Positions 1 through 7,321 of a stretch of 33,994 nucleotides of DNA are shown here, one piece after another; position 1 is the first letter of the stretch; every line of letters begins with the position of its first letter. A program made the position numbers and the translations under genes. The DNA is from Burkholderiaceae bacterium (GTDB taxonomy: Bacteria > Pseudomonadota > Gammaproteobacteria > Burkholderiales > Burkholderiaceae_B): NCBI GenBank assembly GCA_029866055.1, contig JARXAG010000069.1, positions 1 to 33,994 of the forward strand, read 5' to 3'. The notes beneath the pieces were generated by a model. The model searched no databases and was not told where the DNA came from. It was given only the letters and a program-made list of their open reading frames with translations.

Positions 1-257
1 GCGGGGCCCGTACCACCCGTTGTCAGCACAAGGTGGCACCGCTCTGCGTCCACCAATTCGATCAACGCGGCCGAAATCTCTTTCGCGTCGTCTTGAATCA
101 GACGAGTCACCGTTTGCACTGGCGTTGAAACCGCACGCTCAAGCCAAGCCTGCAGCGCGGGGATACCTTGGTCCTCGTACACGCCTTTTGAGGCCCGATC
201 TGACACTGAAACGATGCCGACACGCAGGGTTTCTGAGGTTGCTGTGGTTTGCGTCAT
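1..257 (-). CDS. mogA: Molybdopterin adenylyltransferase MogA, N-terminal part (cut by window edge)
   Basis: Reading the minus strand from an ATG at 257 gives 85 codons that run off the left edge. The protein opens with a short polar tail and then RVGIVSVSDRASKG (about residues 12-25), the first strand and substrate-binding start of the MoaB/Mog fold. It reaches TTGGTGP at residues 79-85, the conserved glycine-rich loop that binds molybdopterin. MogA adenylylates molybdopterin before molybdenum insertion in cytoplasmic molybdenum-cofactor synthesis. The C-terminal half lies outside the window, so MoaB cannot be fully excluded, but the DRASKG...DQGIPAL text is closer to Mog. A weak AGG ribosome-binding signal lies about 9 nt upstream. 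The gene follows the ABC permease on the same strand after a 52-bp gap and may be read from the same transcript. Confidence 0.85.
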   Translation of the reverse strand, partial: MTQTTATSETLRVGIVSVSDRASKGVYEDQGIPALQAWLERAVSTPVQTVTRLIQDDAKEISAALIELVDAERCHLVLTTGGTGP

Positions 258-309
258 AAATTTACCTGAACAAGAATGGTCAAATCAGCCGCTAATTTAC
301 CAGTAACCA

Positions 310-1083
310 CTAACGACTTTGGCTCCAGCCCTCATATAACTTTCTAAACGCGGTATCCAACAAAAATCCCAACAGACCAATCAGCACCACGGTCGCCATC
401 AGCTCGTGATATGCCAAACGATCACGCGTATCCAAAATGAAATAACCCAACCCAGCAGATACACCCAGCATTTCGCAGGGCACCAACACAATCCACACAA
501 TGCCGATTGCCAAGCGTGTACCGGTCAACACGTACCCCAAAATCCCTGGGAGAATCACACCCTTCAACGTCTCCCAACCTGTCGCTGACAAGCTTTTTGA
601 AAGCTGCAACCAACGCCGATCGAGCTGACGCACACCGGCAAGCGTGTTAAGCATGATGGGCCACATTGCAGCAAAGGCTAACAAAAAATAAACCGGTCGA
701 TCGCCAACACCAAAGGCCATGACGGCGATTGGCATCCACGATAAAGGCGAAATCATGCGCAAAAACTGAAACGCAGGCGATAAGGTCGCATTCGTCCCAG
801 CCGACGCACCAAGCAGCAAACCAAGCGGCACACCAATCAGCAAGGCAAGCCCCAGCCCAACGGCGACGCGCTGCAAACTGACAGCAATATGAATCCAGAT
901 CTCTGCGCCTTGCAGCAACGACATCAGCGTCAGCAACGACGGACCCGGTGCGAAGCGCTGCCCCATCGAGCCCGGCGCTGAAAATGGTACCGTCAATAAC
1001 CACCACACCCCAAGCATGAGCGCAATGCCCGCAAGACCCTGCACCACACGAATCGCGGTGGTGAATGTTTGCTGAAGTGCCAT
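310..1083 (-). CDS. ABC transporter permease, NitT/TauT (SsuC/TauC-like) family
   Basis: This 257-residue hydrophobic protein is the membrane subunit of an uptake ABC transporter. It has an N-terminal membrane segment (about 16-34), several further helices (about 67-95, 115-150, 183-203, 227-245) and an EAA-type cytoplasmic loop (about 165-192, SLSATGWETLKGVILPG) that contacts the ATPase. Length and layout fit the SsuC/TauC/NrtB family of binding-protein-dependent permeases. Its ATG overlaps the stop codon of the upstream binding-protein gene by one base (TGATG), so translation is probably coupled. It is the last gene of the ATPase, binding protein, permease operon. The substrate cannot be read from this subunit; the family handles nitrate, sulfonates, taurine, cyanate, pyrimidine precursors and similar small solutes. 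Confidence 0.88.
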   Translation of the reverse strand: MALQQTFTTAIRVVQGLAGIALMLGVWWLLTVPFSAPGSMGQRFAPGPSLLTLMSLLQGAEIWIHIAVSLQRVAVGLGLALLIGVPLGLLLGASAGTNATLSPAFQFLRMISPLSWMPIAVMAFGVGDRPVYFLLAFAAMWPIMLNTLAGVRQLDRRWLQLSKSLSATGWETLKGVILPGILGYVLTGTRLAIGIVWIVLVPCEMLGVSAGLGYFILDTRDRLAYHELMATVVLIGLLGFLLDTAFRKLYEGWSQSR

Positions 1084-2276
1084 CAGACCTCGATCACTTC
1101 TTGCCGCACATAACCGGGGCCTTGACCAAACTTAGTCATGCCGCCCGCCGCTTCAATCGCACGCTTTACAAAACGATCATCCACCAATTGCGCGGCAGCG
1201 GTCTTACCATCAAGTTTTGATAAGAAACTACGATCGGCTTCGATCACTGTATTTTGTAAACGCGCGACGAGCTCTTCGGTGTAGCTAGGATAAGGGTAAG
1301 GCTGAAAATCGATGCGCTTGTCTTGCCAATCGGCATGACGAATTGCCTTAGACGACAGATACGATTCGCGATCGCTTGCAGTGGGCGCCAGCACTTTACT
1401 CAGCACTGGCAAGGCATGCGGTGTATAGCGATTTGCACCTTCTTTGGATAGCAGTTGCGCTGTCTCGGCCCGATGATCACGAATCCACAACTGCGCACGC
1501 ACAATCGCATCAACCACTTTCTGCGACCACTCTGGGCGCTGCTCAAGATCGCGCTCATGCATGAACACCGTGCAACAAGCATGGTTGCGCCAAACATCGC
1601 CGGTAAAGCGCAGCACTTTACCAATGCCCATCGTTTCAGCCAGGGCATTGAACGGCTCGGCCACGATGTAGCCTGCGATGTTGCGCGAAGCCAGGGCGGG
1701 CGGCATATCTGAAGGCGCCATCACCACCAGATTGACCTCGTTGGCAGCGGGCTGACCACCTTGTTTACGCGACACCGGCTCTAAGCCTGCTTCGCGCAGC
1801 ATGGCCTGCAACACCACGTTATGAATCGAATACCAAAACGGGATAGCAACTGTTTTTCCACCCAAAGCTTTGATATCGTTAATCTCAGGTAACACTGTGA
1901 GACCTGAACCACCAACGTGGTTCCAGGCAACGACTTTAGCCGGCACCTTGCTGCCAAAACGCGCCCACACCGTCATGGGCGACAACAGGTGCACGACATT
2001 GACTTGGCCAGCAATAAACGCTTCGATCAGTTGCGCCCAACTGCGCAACATCGTGGGCTTTTCAACGTCAACGCCAGCGTCTTTGAAAAACCCATTGTGA
2101 TGCGCCACCAACAACGGGGCGGCATCAGTGATCGGCAAATAACCAATCCGCACTGGGCCATTGGCCGCAGGTTGCGCCTGCGCGTTGAAGGCAGACAACA
2201 AGGGTGCTGCACCCGCCACCGTAAACAAGCTTGCTAATTTAAGCATCTCGCGGCGCGAGACATGTTCAAGACACAT
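1083..2276 (-). CDS. ABC transporter substrate-binding protein, NrtA/TauA-like, Tat-exported
   Basis: A 397-residue periplasmic solute-binding protein of the NitT/TauT class. The N-terminus carries a twin-arginine motif (SRREMLK, residues 7-13), a hydrophobic stretch (14-30) and a likely cleavage site near AQA at 32-34, so it should be exported folded through Tat. The mature part begins VRIGYLPITDAAPLLVAH, the usual first strand of this fold, and contains NHACC at 231-235, a cysteine pair I associate with NrtA-like proteins; this makes nitrate or a similar anion possible but not shown. The ATG overlaps the end of the ATPase gene by 11 bases and has an AAGGAA ribosome-binding site inside that gene. 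The last base of the stop codon is the first base of the permease ATG. Confidence 0.87.
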   Translation of the reverse strand: MCLEHVSRREMLKLASLFTVAGAAPLLSAFNAQAQPAANGPVRIGYLPITDAAPLLVAHHNGFFKDAGVDVEKPTMLRSWAQLIEAFIAGQVNVVHLLSPMTVWARFGSKVPAKVVAWNHVGGSGLTVLPEINDIKALGGKTVAIPFWYSIHNVVLQAMLREAGLEPVSRKQGGQPAANEVNLVVMAPSDMPPALASRNIAGYIVAEPFNALAETMGIGKVLRFTGDVWRNHACCTVFMHERDLEQRPEWSQKVVDAIVRAQLWIRDHRAETAQLLSKEGANRYTPHALPVLSKVLAPTASDRESYLSSKAIRHADWQDKRIDFQPYPYPSYTEELVARLQNTVIEADRSFLSKLDGKTAAAQLVDDRFVKRAIEAAGGMTKFGQGPGYVRQEVIEV

Positions 2277-3102
2277 CGACTAATTCCTTCAAAGCATGAC
2301 GCGCCAACGTTGCCGCTGACTTTGGGTGCAACGCACGTTGCAGCGTTCGTAAAATTTCAATGCGGAGTTGGCCGAGCTCTTCGACGAGATCTTCGCGTGG
2401 CTGTGCGTACGCAAGATGCCACTCGCCCACACAATGGGCAGGTGCCCCACCTAACAACACGATACGGTCAGCAACTTGCAAGGCCTCGTCGATGTCGTGT
2501 GTGATTAAAACCGCGGCGGTGCCGAGATCGTCACGTAGGGTCAGCAATAGTTTTTGCATCGCGGTACGCGTGACCTCGTCAAGTGCCCCAAACGGCTCGT
2601 CTAACAGGATCACCTCGGGTTGTCTGGCGACGCAGCGCGCAAGCGCGGTACGTTGTGCCATGCCGCCCGATAACTCTGAGGGCATCAACAATCGAGCATG
2701 CTCTAAACCGACTTCACGAATGGCGACATCGACGCGTTGTTTTTTTTCGTCTGCGGTCAAGTGTGGTTGATGTTTGAAATCCAAACCAAAGCCGACGTTT
2801 TTTTCAAGTGTTAACCAAGGCAACAGGCTTGGATCTTGAAAGGCCATCGCGACCCGTGGGTGCGTGCCAGTCAGAGGCTGTCCATCCACCAACACAGAGC
2901 CCTGAGTCGGCGGCTGCAAACCCGCCAACACACGAAGCAGGCTAGATTTTCCGACGCCGCTGGGTCCTAAAATTGCCACAATTTCGCCGGCAGCGACGTT
3001 AAGATCCAGCCCATCAATCAAAGGCGCAGCCGCGCCGTAGCTCAGACCAAGGCCTTTGGCCTCTAAAACATAGTCGGGAAGTTTGGTAATCGGCGCAAGC
3101 AT
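2266..3102 (-). CDS. ABC transporter ATP-binding protein, NitT/TauT (SsuB/TauB-like) family
   Basis: This is the cytoplasmic ATPase of the uptake system. Numbered from the ATG at 3102 (278 residues), it has Walker A GPSGVGKSS (46-54), the Q-loop glutamine (89) in FQDPSLLPW, the signature LSGGMAQR (144-151), Walker B VILLDEP (164-170), the D-loop and the switch histidine in LITHDIDEA (about 202). QDPSLLPW is typical of the SsuB/TauB/NrtD branch. An upstream TTG at 3129 is in frame and would add nine residues (MAGSRGWIE). I prefer the ATG because the TTG has no ribosome-binding site and sits in the loop of a small inverted repeat (3122-3134). It is the first gene of the operon, and its end overlaps the binding-protein gene by 11 bases. 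Confidence 0.9.
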   Translation of the reverse strand: MLAPITKLPDYVLEAKGLGLSYGAAAPLIDGLDLNVAAGEIVAILGPSGVGKSSLLRVLAGLQPPTQGSVLVDGQPLTGTHPRVAMAFQDPSLLPWLTLEKNVGFGLDFKHQPHLTADEKKQRVDVAIREVGLEHARLLMPSELSGGMAQRTALARCVARQPEVILLDEPFGALDEVTRTAMQKLLLTLRDDLGTAAVLITHDIDEALQVADRIVLLGGAPAHCVGEWHLAYAQPREDLVEELGQLRIEILRTLQRALHPKSAATLARHALKELVDVS

Positions 3103-3196
3103 CTCAATCCAGCCTCGTGAGCCCGCCAAGCGGGTTGGGACTGGAAGTTTAAGGCGGCCTCTTTATTTCTTAAACGACTAATACGTCATTTACTTA

Positions 3197-3526
3197 TTAC
3201 CATCGAGAGTCATTTGCTATGACTCCCCTCAACTGCAATCTTAAGTCGCGTACCTCTTGCATTAAGTCTGCCATCAAAGCCGCGGCGTCGAGGTTGACTT
3301 CAAAGTCGCGCTGCAACCGTGCAACTTGTCGGGCACGAGTAACCGCAGCGCTCGCAAAGACCCAACCTTCAGGTTGTGCACTCTGCCGTAAGGCCGGCAA
3401 TACGCCGTGTTCAACAAGTGTCATCACCCACTCAATCTGTTGTTCGCAACATTGCGCCAACTCATGGATGGTGACAGGTGCCTGGTCGTCAACCACGACC
3501 GCAGTACAAATCGTGATTTGGTTCAT
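3197..3526 (-). CDS. cbpM: Chaperone modulator CbpM
   Basis: This 109-residue protein has the CbpM pattern: an N-terminal MerR-like helical region (TIHELAQCCEQQIEWVMTLVE, about 18-38; the motif core is IEWVMTLVEHGVL), followed by a helix-rich C-terminal half (VNLDAAALMADLMQEVRDLRLQL). CbpM binds the J domain of CbpA and blocks its co-chaperone activity with DnaK. Its ATG overlaps the stop of cbpA in a four-base ATGA, so the inhibitor is translationally coupled to its target. This is the canonical cbpA-cbpM arrangement and strengthens a call that is weak on sequence alone. The gap to the next gene on the same strand (the ABC ATPase) is about 94 bp, so read-through into the transporter is possible. 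Confidence 0.85.
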   Translation of the reverse strand: MNQITICTAVVVDDQAPVTIHELAQCCEQQIEWVMTLVEHGVLPALRQSAQPEGWVFASAAVTRARQVARLQRDFEVNLDAAALMADLMQEVRDLRLQLRGVIANDSRW

Positions 3527-4503
3527 GCTGAGACTCCTAGGTGGGCGCGTGGATTAAAAGCCGCTGCCTTTGCTAACTGTTCATACGCTGCACGCGTTTG
3601 CTCGTTTTCTGCCGTCGGCCAAACAATGTCGAGCACCAGATACAAATCACCGGGCGGGTCGCCAGGCAAACCTTTGCCACGCAGACGTAATTTACCGCCC
3701 TGCTTGCTGCCTGCAGCGATATTGACTTCAACTTCACCGGCAAGCGTGGGTGCGTGCACCTTACCGCCTAGCGCGGCCTCCCAAGGCGTCACAGGCAGCT
3801 TCATACTCAAGTCGCGGCCATTGCTCTGATACAGCGCGTGTGCTGCAAAATGTACAGTCAAGAACAGATCGCCGGGTGTACCACCGCCTTCACCCGGCAT
3901 CCCCTGACCCGCTAAGCGAATCATTTGCCCGGCCTTCACGCCCACGGGGATCTTGACACTCAGTGTGCGATTCACCAATTGAGGCCGCCCCTGAGCATCA
4001 AGTTGTACCGAACGCAAGCCTAGTTCGCGGGTGGCGCCTGCAAAACTATCTTCAAACGAAATCTCGATATCGGCGTGATGATCTTCGCCGCGTAACGGTT
4101 GCGCATAACCTTGACCTGAGTCAAAACCTTGACCACGCCCTTGAGCGCGGCGCTGTTGCTCGGCCTGTTTAAACAGACCAGCCATAAAGTCTTGAAACTC
4201 GGCCTGATTGGGGCCCTCGCCTTGCGCGCCTGAAAATTCGAACCCGCGATCCCATCCAGGGCCAGGACTCGCACCATTGGGCCCAGCGACCCCGGCAGCC
4301 AACCCATCGTAAGCAGCGCGTTTTTCAGCATCCCGCAAGACATCATTGGCCTCGTTCAGATCACGCATGCGCGCCTCGGCGTCAGGCTCTTTGCTGACAT
4401 CGGGGTGATACTTGCGTGCAAGCTTGCGATAGGCCTTGCGGATATCATCCTGCGAAGCCTCGCGGGGAACTTCTAATATCTTGTAGTAGTCTTTGAATTC
4501 CAT
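3523..4503 (-). CDS. cbpA: Curved-DNA-binding protein / DnaJ-class co-chaperone CbpA
   Basis: A 326-residue class B J-protein. Residues 1-70 form the J domain (DYYKILEVP...), with the HPD tripeptide that stimulates DnaK at 33-35. A Gly/Gln-rich linker follows (about 75-140, including FDSGQGYAQPL), then the two beta-sandwich C-terminal domains (about 145-310; LSVKIPVGVKAGQMIRLAGQG and later VNIAAGSKQGGKLRLRGKGLPG). There is no cysteine-rich zinc domain, which separates it from DnaJ. CbpA works with DnaK in protein folding and can bind curved DNA. It is the first gene of the cbpA-cbpM pair, with a sigma-32-like promoter ending about 46 bp before the ATG. No strong ribosome-binding site is visible. 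Confidence is high because of the adjacent cbpM. Confidence 0.93.
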   Translation of the reverse strand: MEFKDYYKILEVPREASQDDIRKAYRKLARKYHPDVSKEPDAEARMRDLNEANDVLRDAEKRAAYDGLAAGVAGPNGASPGPGWDRGFEFSGAQGEGPNQAEFQDFMAGLFKQAEQQRRAQGRGQGFDSGQGYAQPLRGEDHHADIEISFEDSFAGATRELGLRSVQLDAQGRPQLVNRTLSVKIPVGVKAGQMIRLAGQGMPGEGGGTPGDLFLTVHFAAHALYQSNGRDLSMKLPVTPWEAALGGKVHAPTLAGEVEVNIAAGSKQGGKLRLRGKGLPGDPPGDLYLVLDIVWPTAENEQTRAAYEQLAKAAAFNPRAHLGVSA

Positions 4504-4548
4504 ATGCGTGGCGGCACGAGGCTCGCCAAAAAGGTGGACACCCTTTCA

Positions 4549-4577
4549 CAATGGGGCTAAAACCTTTAAAACTCAAG
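4549..4577 (-). promoter_or_regulatory. Sigma-32 (heat-shock) type promoter for cbpA-cbpM
   Basis: On the minus strand the sequence reads CTTGAGT (4577-4571), a 14-nt spacer, then CCCCATTG (4556-4549). The enterobacterial RpoH consensus is roughly CTTGAAA, 13-17 nt, CCCCATNT, so both boxes and the spacing fit. It lies about 46 bp before the cbpA ATG, and a J-protein operon is a sensible RpoH target. The -35 box overlaps the AAGGGG ribosome-binding site of the divergent cupin gene. Assignment is by eye only. Confidence 0.7.
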
Positions 4578-4584
4578 GGGTATC

Positions 4585-4914
4585 ATGCAAATAAACAATA
4601 TTCCGTTTGGCACGACAGACTGGTCAAGCGTTGAAGCCACCGAGCACCCGGGCACGACAGGCAAAGCATTCTGGCGCACACGCCAATTTGGCGCGATTCG
4701 GGTACGGATGGTTGAGTACAGCGCGGGCTATCTGGCAGACCATTGGTGCGAAAAAGGTCACATCTTGCTTTGCCTGAGCGGCACATTACACACCGAGCTG
4801 AAAGACGGTAGGCATTTTGACTTGACACCGGGCACCAGTTATCAAGTCGCGGATCATGCCGAACCGCATCAATCATCCACCGCCACGGGGGCGACGCTTT
4901 TTATTGTTGATTGA
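4585..4914 (+). CDS. DHCW-motif cupin-fold protein
   Basis: A 109-residue single-domain cupin. The name-giving motif appears as ADHWCEKGHI (51-60), with DHWC at 52-55 and a further histidine at 59. The second cupin strand is LCLSGTLHTELKDGR (62-76) and a late histidine sits in ADHAEPH (89-95). The layout suggests a metal-binding barrel, but the reaction of this family is unknown to me. The start is well supported by AAGGGG about 5 nt before the ATG. The gene is divergent from cbpA across 81 bp and convergent with pgk, so it appears to be a single-gene unit. Cupins of this size are often small enzymes or ligand binders; no function should be assumed. Confidence 0.82.
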   Translation: MQINNIPFGTTDWSSVEATEHPGTTGKAFWRTRQFGAIRVRMVEYSAGYLADHWCEKGHILLCLSGTLHTELKDGRHFDLTPGTSYQVADHAEPHQSSTATGATLFIVD

Positions 4915-4919
4915 GGCAC

Positions 4920-4946
4920 GCAAGCACAAACGCCTAGCGTGCTTGC
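4920..4946. terminator. Possible hairpin between the convergent cupin gene and pgk
   Basis: GCAAGCAC (4920-4927) pairs with GTGCTTGC (4939-4946) around an 11-nt loop, in the 41-bp gap between two converging genes. The location suits a bidirectional terminator. No T-run follows on either strand, so intrinsic termination is not assured. Confidence 0.35.
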
Positions 4947-4955
4947 TACGCCGCG

Positions 4956-6152
4956 TTAGCCAGCTGCGCGTTGTTGCAATATCTCAACGGCCGGCAAGGT
5001 CTTGCCTTCTAAGAACTCTAAGAAAGCACCGCCCCCGGTCGAGATATAACCAACTTTATCTGTGATCCCAAACTTAGCGATTGCAGCCAGGGTGTCACCA
5101 CCCCCCGCGATTGAAAACCCTGCCGAATCAGCAATGGCGTGCGCCACCACTTCAGTGCCGTGCGAAAAGGCGTCAAATTCGAACACGCCCAAGGGACCGT
5201 TCCAAACAATGGTGCCTGCTTGCTTCAAGATCGCAGCCAACTGTGCCGAAGTTTGCGGCCCAATATCAAAAATCAAATCGTCAGCCAGTACATCTTGGGC
5301 AGACTTTGCGGTGGCCGGAGCCTGCGCCGAAAACTCTTTGGCACATGCAACGTCTGTGGGGATTGGCACCGCTGCGCCGCGCTCTTGCATTTTTTTCATG
5401 ACAGCTCGGGCTTGCTCCAATTGATCAGGCTCAGCCAACGACTTACCAATCGGCAAGCCTGCGGCCAACATAAACGTGTTGGCAATTCCACCACCTACAA
5501 TCAACTGATCGACCTTGTCTGCTAGCGACTGCAAAATCGATAACTTGGTCGAGACCTTAGAACCACCCACAATCGCGACCAGCGGGCGTTTAGGCGCTAA
5601 TAAGGCACGCCCAAGGGCTTCGAGCTCTGCCTGCAGCAACGGGCCTGCACACGCGATGGGTGCGAACTGAGCGATGCCATGTGTAGTGGCTTCAGCTCGA
5701 TGCGCGGTACCAAACGCATCGTTCACATACACATCGCACAACGCGGCCATTTTTTTAGACAAGACAGGGTCGTTCTTTTTTTCGCCTTTGTTGACCCGGC
5801 AGTTTTCAAGCAACACCACCTTCCCAGGGGCAACCGTCACACCATCCACCCAGTTTTGCACCAAGGTCACTGGCATCCCCATTAATTCAGTCAGACGCTT
5901 GGCAATCGGTGCGAGTGAATCTTCAGGATTAAGCGTACCCTCAGTCGGGCGCCCCAAGTGCGACGTCACCATCACTGCGGCGCCGGCATCCAGCGCCAGA
6001 CGAATACCAGGTACCGAGGCACGAATTCGAGTGTCTTCGGTTATGTTGCCCGCATCGTCAAACGGTACATTCAAGTCAGCGCGAATGAACACGCGCTTGC
6101 CAGCGAGCTTGCCGGCCTGAGCCAGCCCAGAGAGAGTTTGAACAGTGGTCAT
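4956..6152 (-). CDS. pgk: Phosphoglycerate kinase
   Basis: 398 residues from the ATG at 6152, close to the usual family length. It interconverts 1,3-bisphosphoglycerate plus ADP and 3-phosphoglycerate plus ATP in the cytoplasm. Family landmarks are the N-terminal substrate loop [49 protein letters not shown], and in the C-terminal nucleotide domain [15 protein letters not shown] and GGGDTLAAI, ending [18 protein letters not shown] at 6164 would add four residues (MLDH) but lacks a ribosome-binding site; GGA lies 6-7 nt before the ATG. It is the third gene of tkt-gap-pgk, separated from gap by a terminator hairpin, so it probably also has its own promoter within 6160-6240. Confidence 0.96.
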   Translation of the reverse strand: MTTVQTLSGLAQAGKLAGKRVFIRADLNVPFDDAGNITEDTRIRASVPGIRLALDAGAAVMVTSHLGRPTEGTLNPEDSLAPIAKRLTELMGMPVTLVQNWVDGVTVAPGKVVLLENCRVNKGEKKNDPVLSKKMAALCDVYVNDAFGTAHRAEATTHGIAQFAPIACAGPLLQAELEALGRALLAPKRPLVAIVGGSKVSTKLSILQSLADKVDQLIVGGGIANTFMLAAGLPIGKSLAEPDQLEQARAVMKKMQERGAAVPIPTDVACAKEFSAQAPATAKSAQDVLADDLIFDIGPQTSAQLAAILKQAGTIVWNGPLGVFEFDAFSHGTEVVAHAIADSAGFSIAGGGDTLAAIAKFGITDKVGYISTGGGAFLEFLEGKTLPAVEILQQRAAG

Positions 6153-6195
6153 ATGATCCAACACAAAGAAAATAAGAAATATCAGTCACGAAACA

Positions 6196-6220
6196 TGCAA
6201 AGCCTACTAGGCAATATGCA
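6196..6220. promoter_or_regulatory. Imperfect palindrome upstream of pgk, possible operator
   Basis: The stretch reads TGCA-AA-GCCTA-C-TAGGC-AATA-TGCA, a nested inverted repeat: the GCCTA/TAGGC core has one central base, flanked by TGCA on both sides. It lies 44-68 bp before the pgk ATG, between the gap terminator and pgk. The symmetry suggests a dimeric regulator site, but I cannot name the regulator and chance is not excluded. Confidence 0.3.
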
Positions 6221-6244
6221 AGCGTTTCAGAGGACTCTTAAGCA

Positions 6245-6266
6245 AAGAGGCCCCGAAGGGCCTCTT
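6245..6266 (-). terminator. Intrinsic terminator after gap (UUCG tetraloop hairpin)
   Basis: Read on the minus strand, AAGAGGCCC, a TTCG loop and GGGCCTCTT form a perfect 9-bp stem, followed by TTTGCTT. It starts about 16 bp after the gap stop codon. The UUCG tetraloop makes the hairpin very stable. The T-run is short, so it may attenuate rather than fully stop transcription into pgk. Confidence 0.75.
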
Positions 6267-6281
6267 GTTCGTGCGCGGCGA

Positions 6282-7292
6282 TTATTTTGCCGTCATTAAC
6301 GCAATCGTGGTGTCGAGCATACGATTGCTAAAGCCCCACTCGTTGTCATACCAAGACGAAACCTTCACCAACGAACCCGACACTTTAGTCAGAGTCGAGT
6401 CGAAGTTACTTGAGGCTGGATTGTGATTGAAGTCAATCGAAACAAGCTGCTCTGTTTGATACGTCAGGATGCCTTTGAGCTTGCCTTCAGAGGCAGTCTT
6501 CAAAATCGCGTTGACTTCGTCAACAGTCGTATCGCGCTTAGCGATAAACGACAGGTCAACTAGCGAAACATTGATCGTGGGCACGCGAATCGCGAAACCA
6601 TCAAGCTTGCCATTGAGCTCGGGCAATACCAAACCTACGGCAACAGCCGCACCAGTTTTGGCGGGGATCATGCTCATGGTGGCCGAGCGAGCACGGCGCA
6701 GATCTTCGTGATACACGTCGGTCAGCACTTGATCGTTGGTATAAGAGTGAATCGTTGTCATCAACCCGGTCACCACACCAAGGGCTTCGTGCAACGGCTG
6801 CACCAAGGGGGCCAGGCAGTTAGTGGTGCAAGAGGCATTCGAAATCACAGTGTCTGAGCTTTTCAGCACGCCATGATTGACGCCATACACAATGGTTGCA
6901 TCAACATCTTTACCACCCGGTGCTGAAATAATGACTTTTTTAGCGCCACCTTTGATGTGAGCCGAGGCTTTTTCTTTAGTCGTGAAGAAGCCCGTGCACT
7001 CGAGCACGACGTCAACCTTGAGTTCGCCCCAGGGTAATTCAGCTGGATTGCGATTGGCGAGTACACGAATCTTGTCGCCGTTCACCACCATGAAATCACC
7101 ATCAACGCCAACCGTGCCCGAGAACTTACCGTGGGCGGTGTCGTATTGGGTCAGATGGGCATTGGTCTTGGGATCACCCAAGTCATTAATGGCTACGATT
7201 TGAATATCGTGCTTTTTGCCGCCCTCGTAATGTGCACGCAAAATGTTACGGCCGATACGGCCATAGCCGTTAATAGCAACGCGAATCGTCAT
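6282..7292 (-). CDS. gap: Glyceraldehyde-3-phosphate dehydrogenase, type I
   Basis: 336 residues, the standard length. It converts glyceraldehyde 3-phosphate, NAD+ and phosphate to 1,3-bisphosphoglycerate. The Rossmann start is [10 protein letters not shown] (7-16). The aspartate in INDLGD (near residue 37) favours NAD over NADP. The active-site cysteine is C155 in SNASCTTNC, and the base is H182 in TIHSYTND. The ending [13 protein letters not shown] is the conserved C-terminal helix. AGGAG lies about 10 nt before the ATG, supporting the start. It follows tkt by 29 bp on the same strand, so both are probably on one transcript, and it is followed by a strong hairpin. Confidence 0.97.
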   Translation of the reverse strand: MTIRVAINGYGRIGRNILRAHYEGGKKHDIQIVAINDLGDPKTNAHLTQYDTAHGKFSGTVGVDGDFMVVNGDKIRVLANRNPAELPWGELKVDVVLECTGFFTTKEKASAHIKGGAKKVIISAPGGKDVDATIVYGVNHGVLKSSDTVISNASCTTNCLAPLVQPLHEALGVVTGLMTTIHSYTNDQVLTDVYHEDLRRARSATMSMIPAKTGAAVAVGLVLPELNGKLDGFAIRVPTINVSLVDLSFIAKRDTTVDEVNAILKTASEGKLKGILTYQTEQLVSIDFNHNPASSNFDSTLTKVSGSLVKVSSWYDNEWGFSNRMLDTTIALMTAK

Positions 7293-7321
7293 GATGTGTC
7301 GAACTCCTGATTATTTGAAAT

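Noticed and set aside
3122-3134. Small inverted repeat CCCGC-CAA-GCGGG before the ABC ATPase gene
   Set aside because: Only five base pairs and no T-run, so neither a convincing terminator for cbpM nor an operator.
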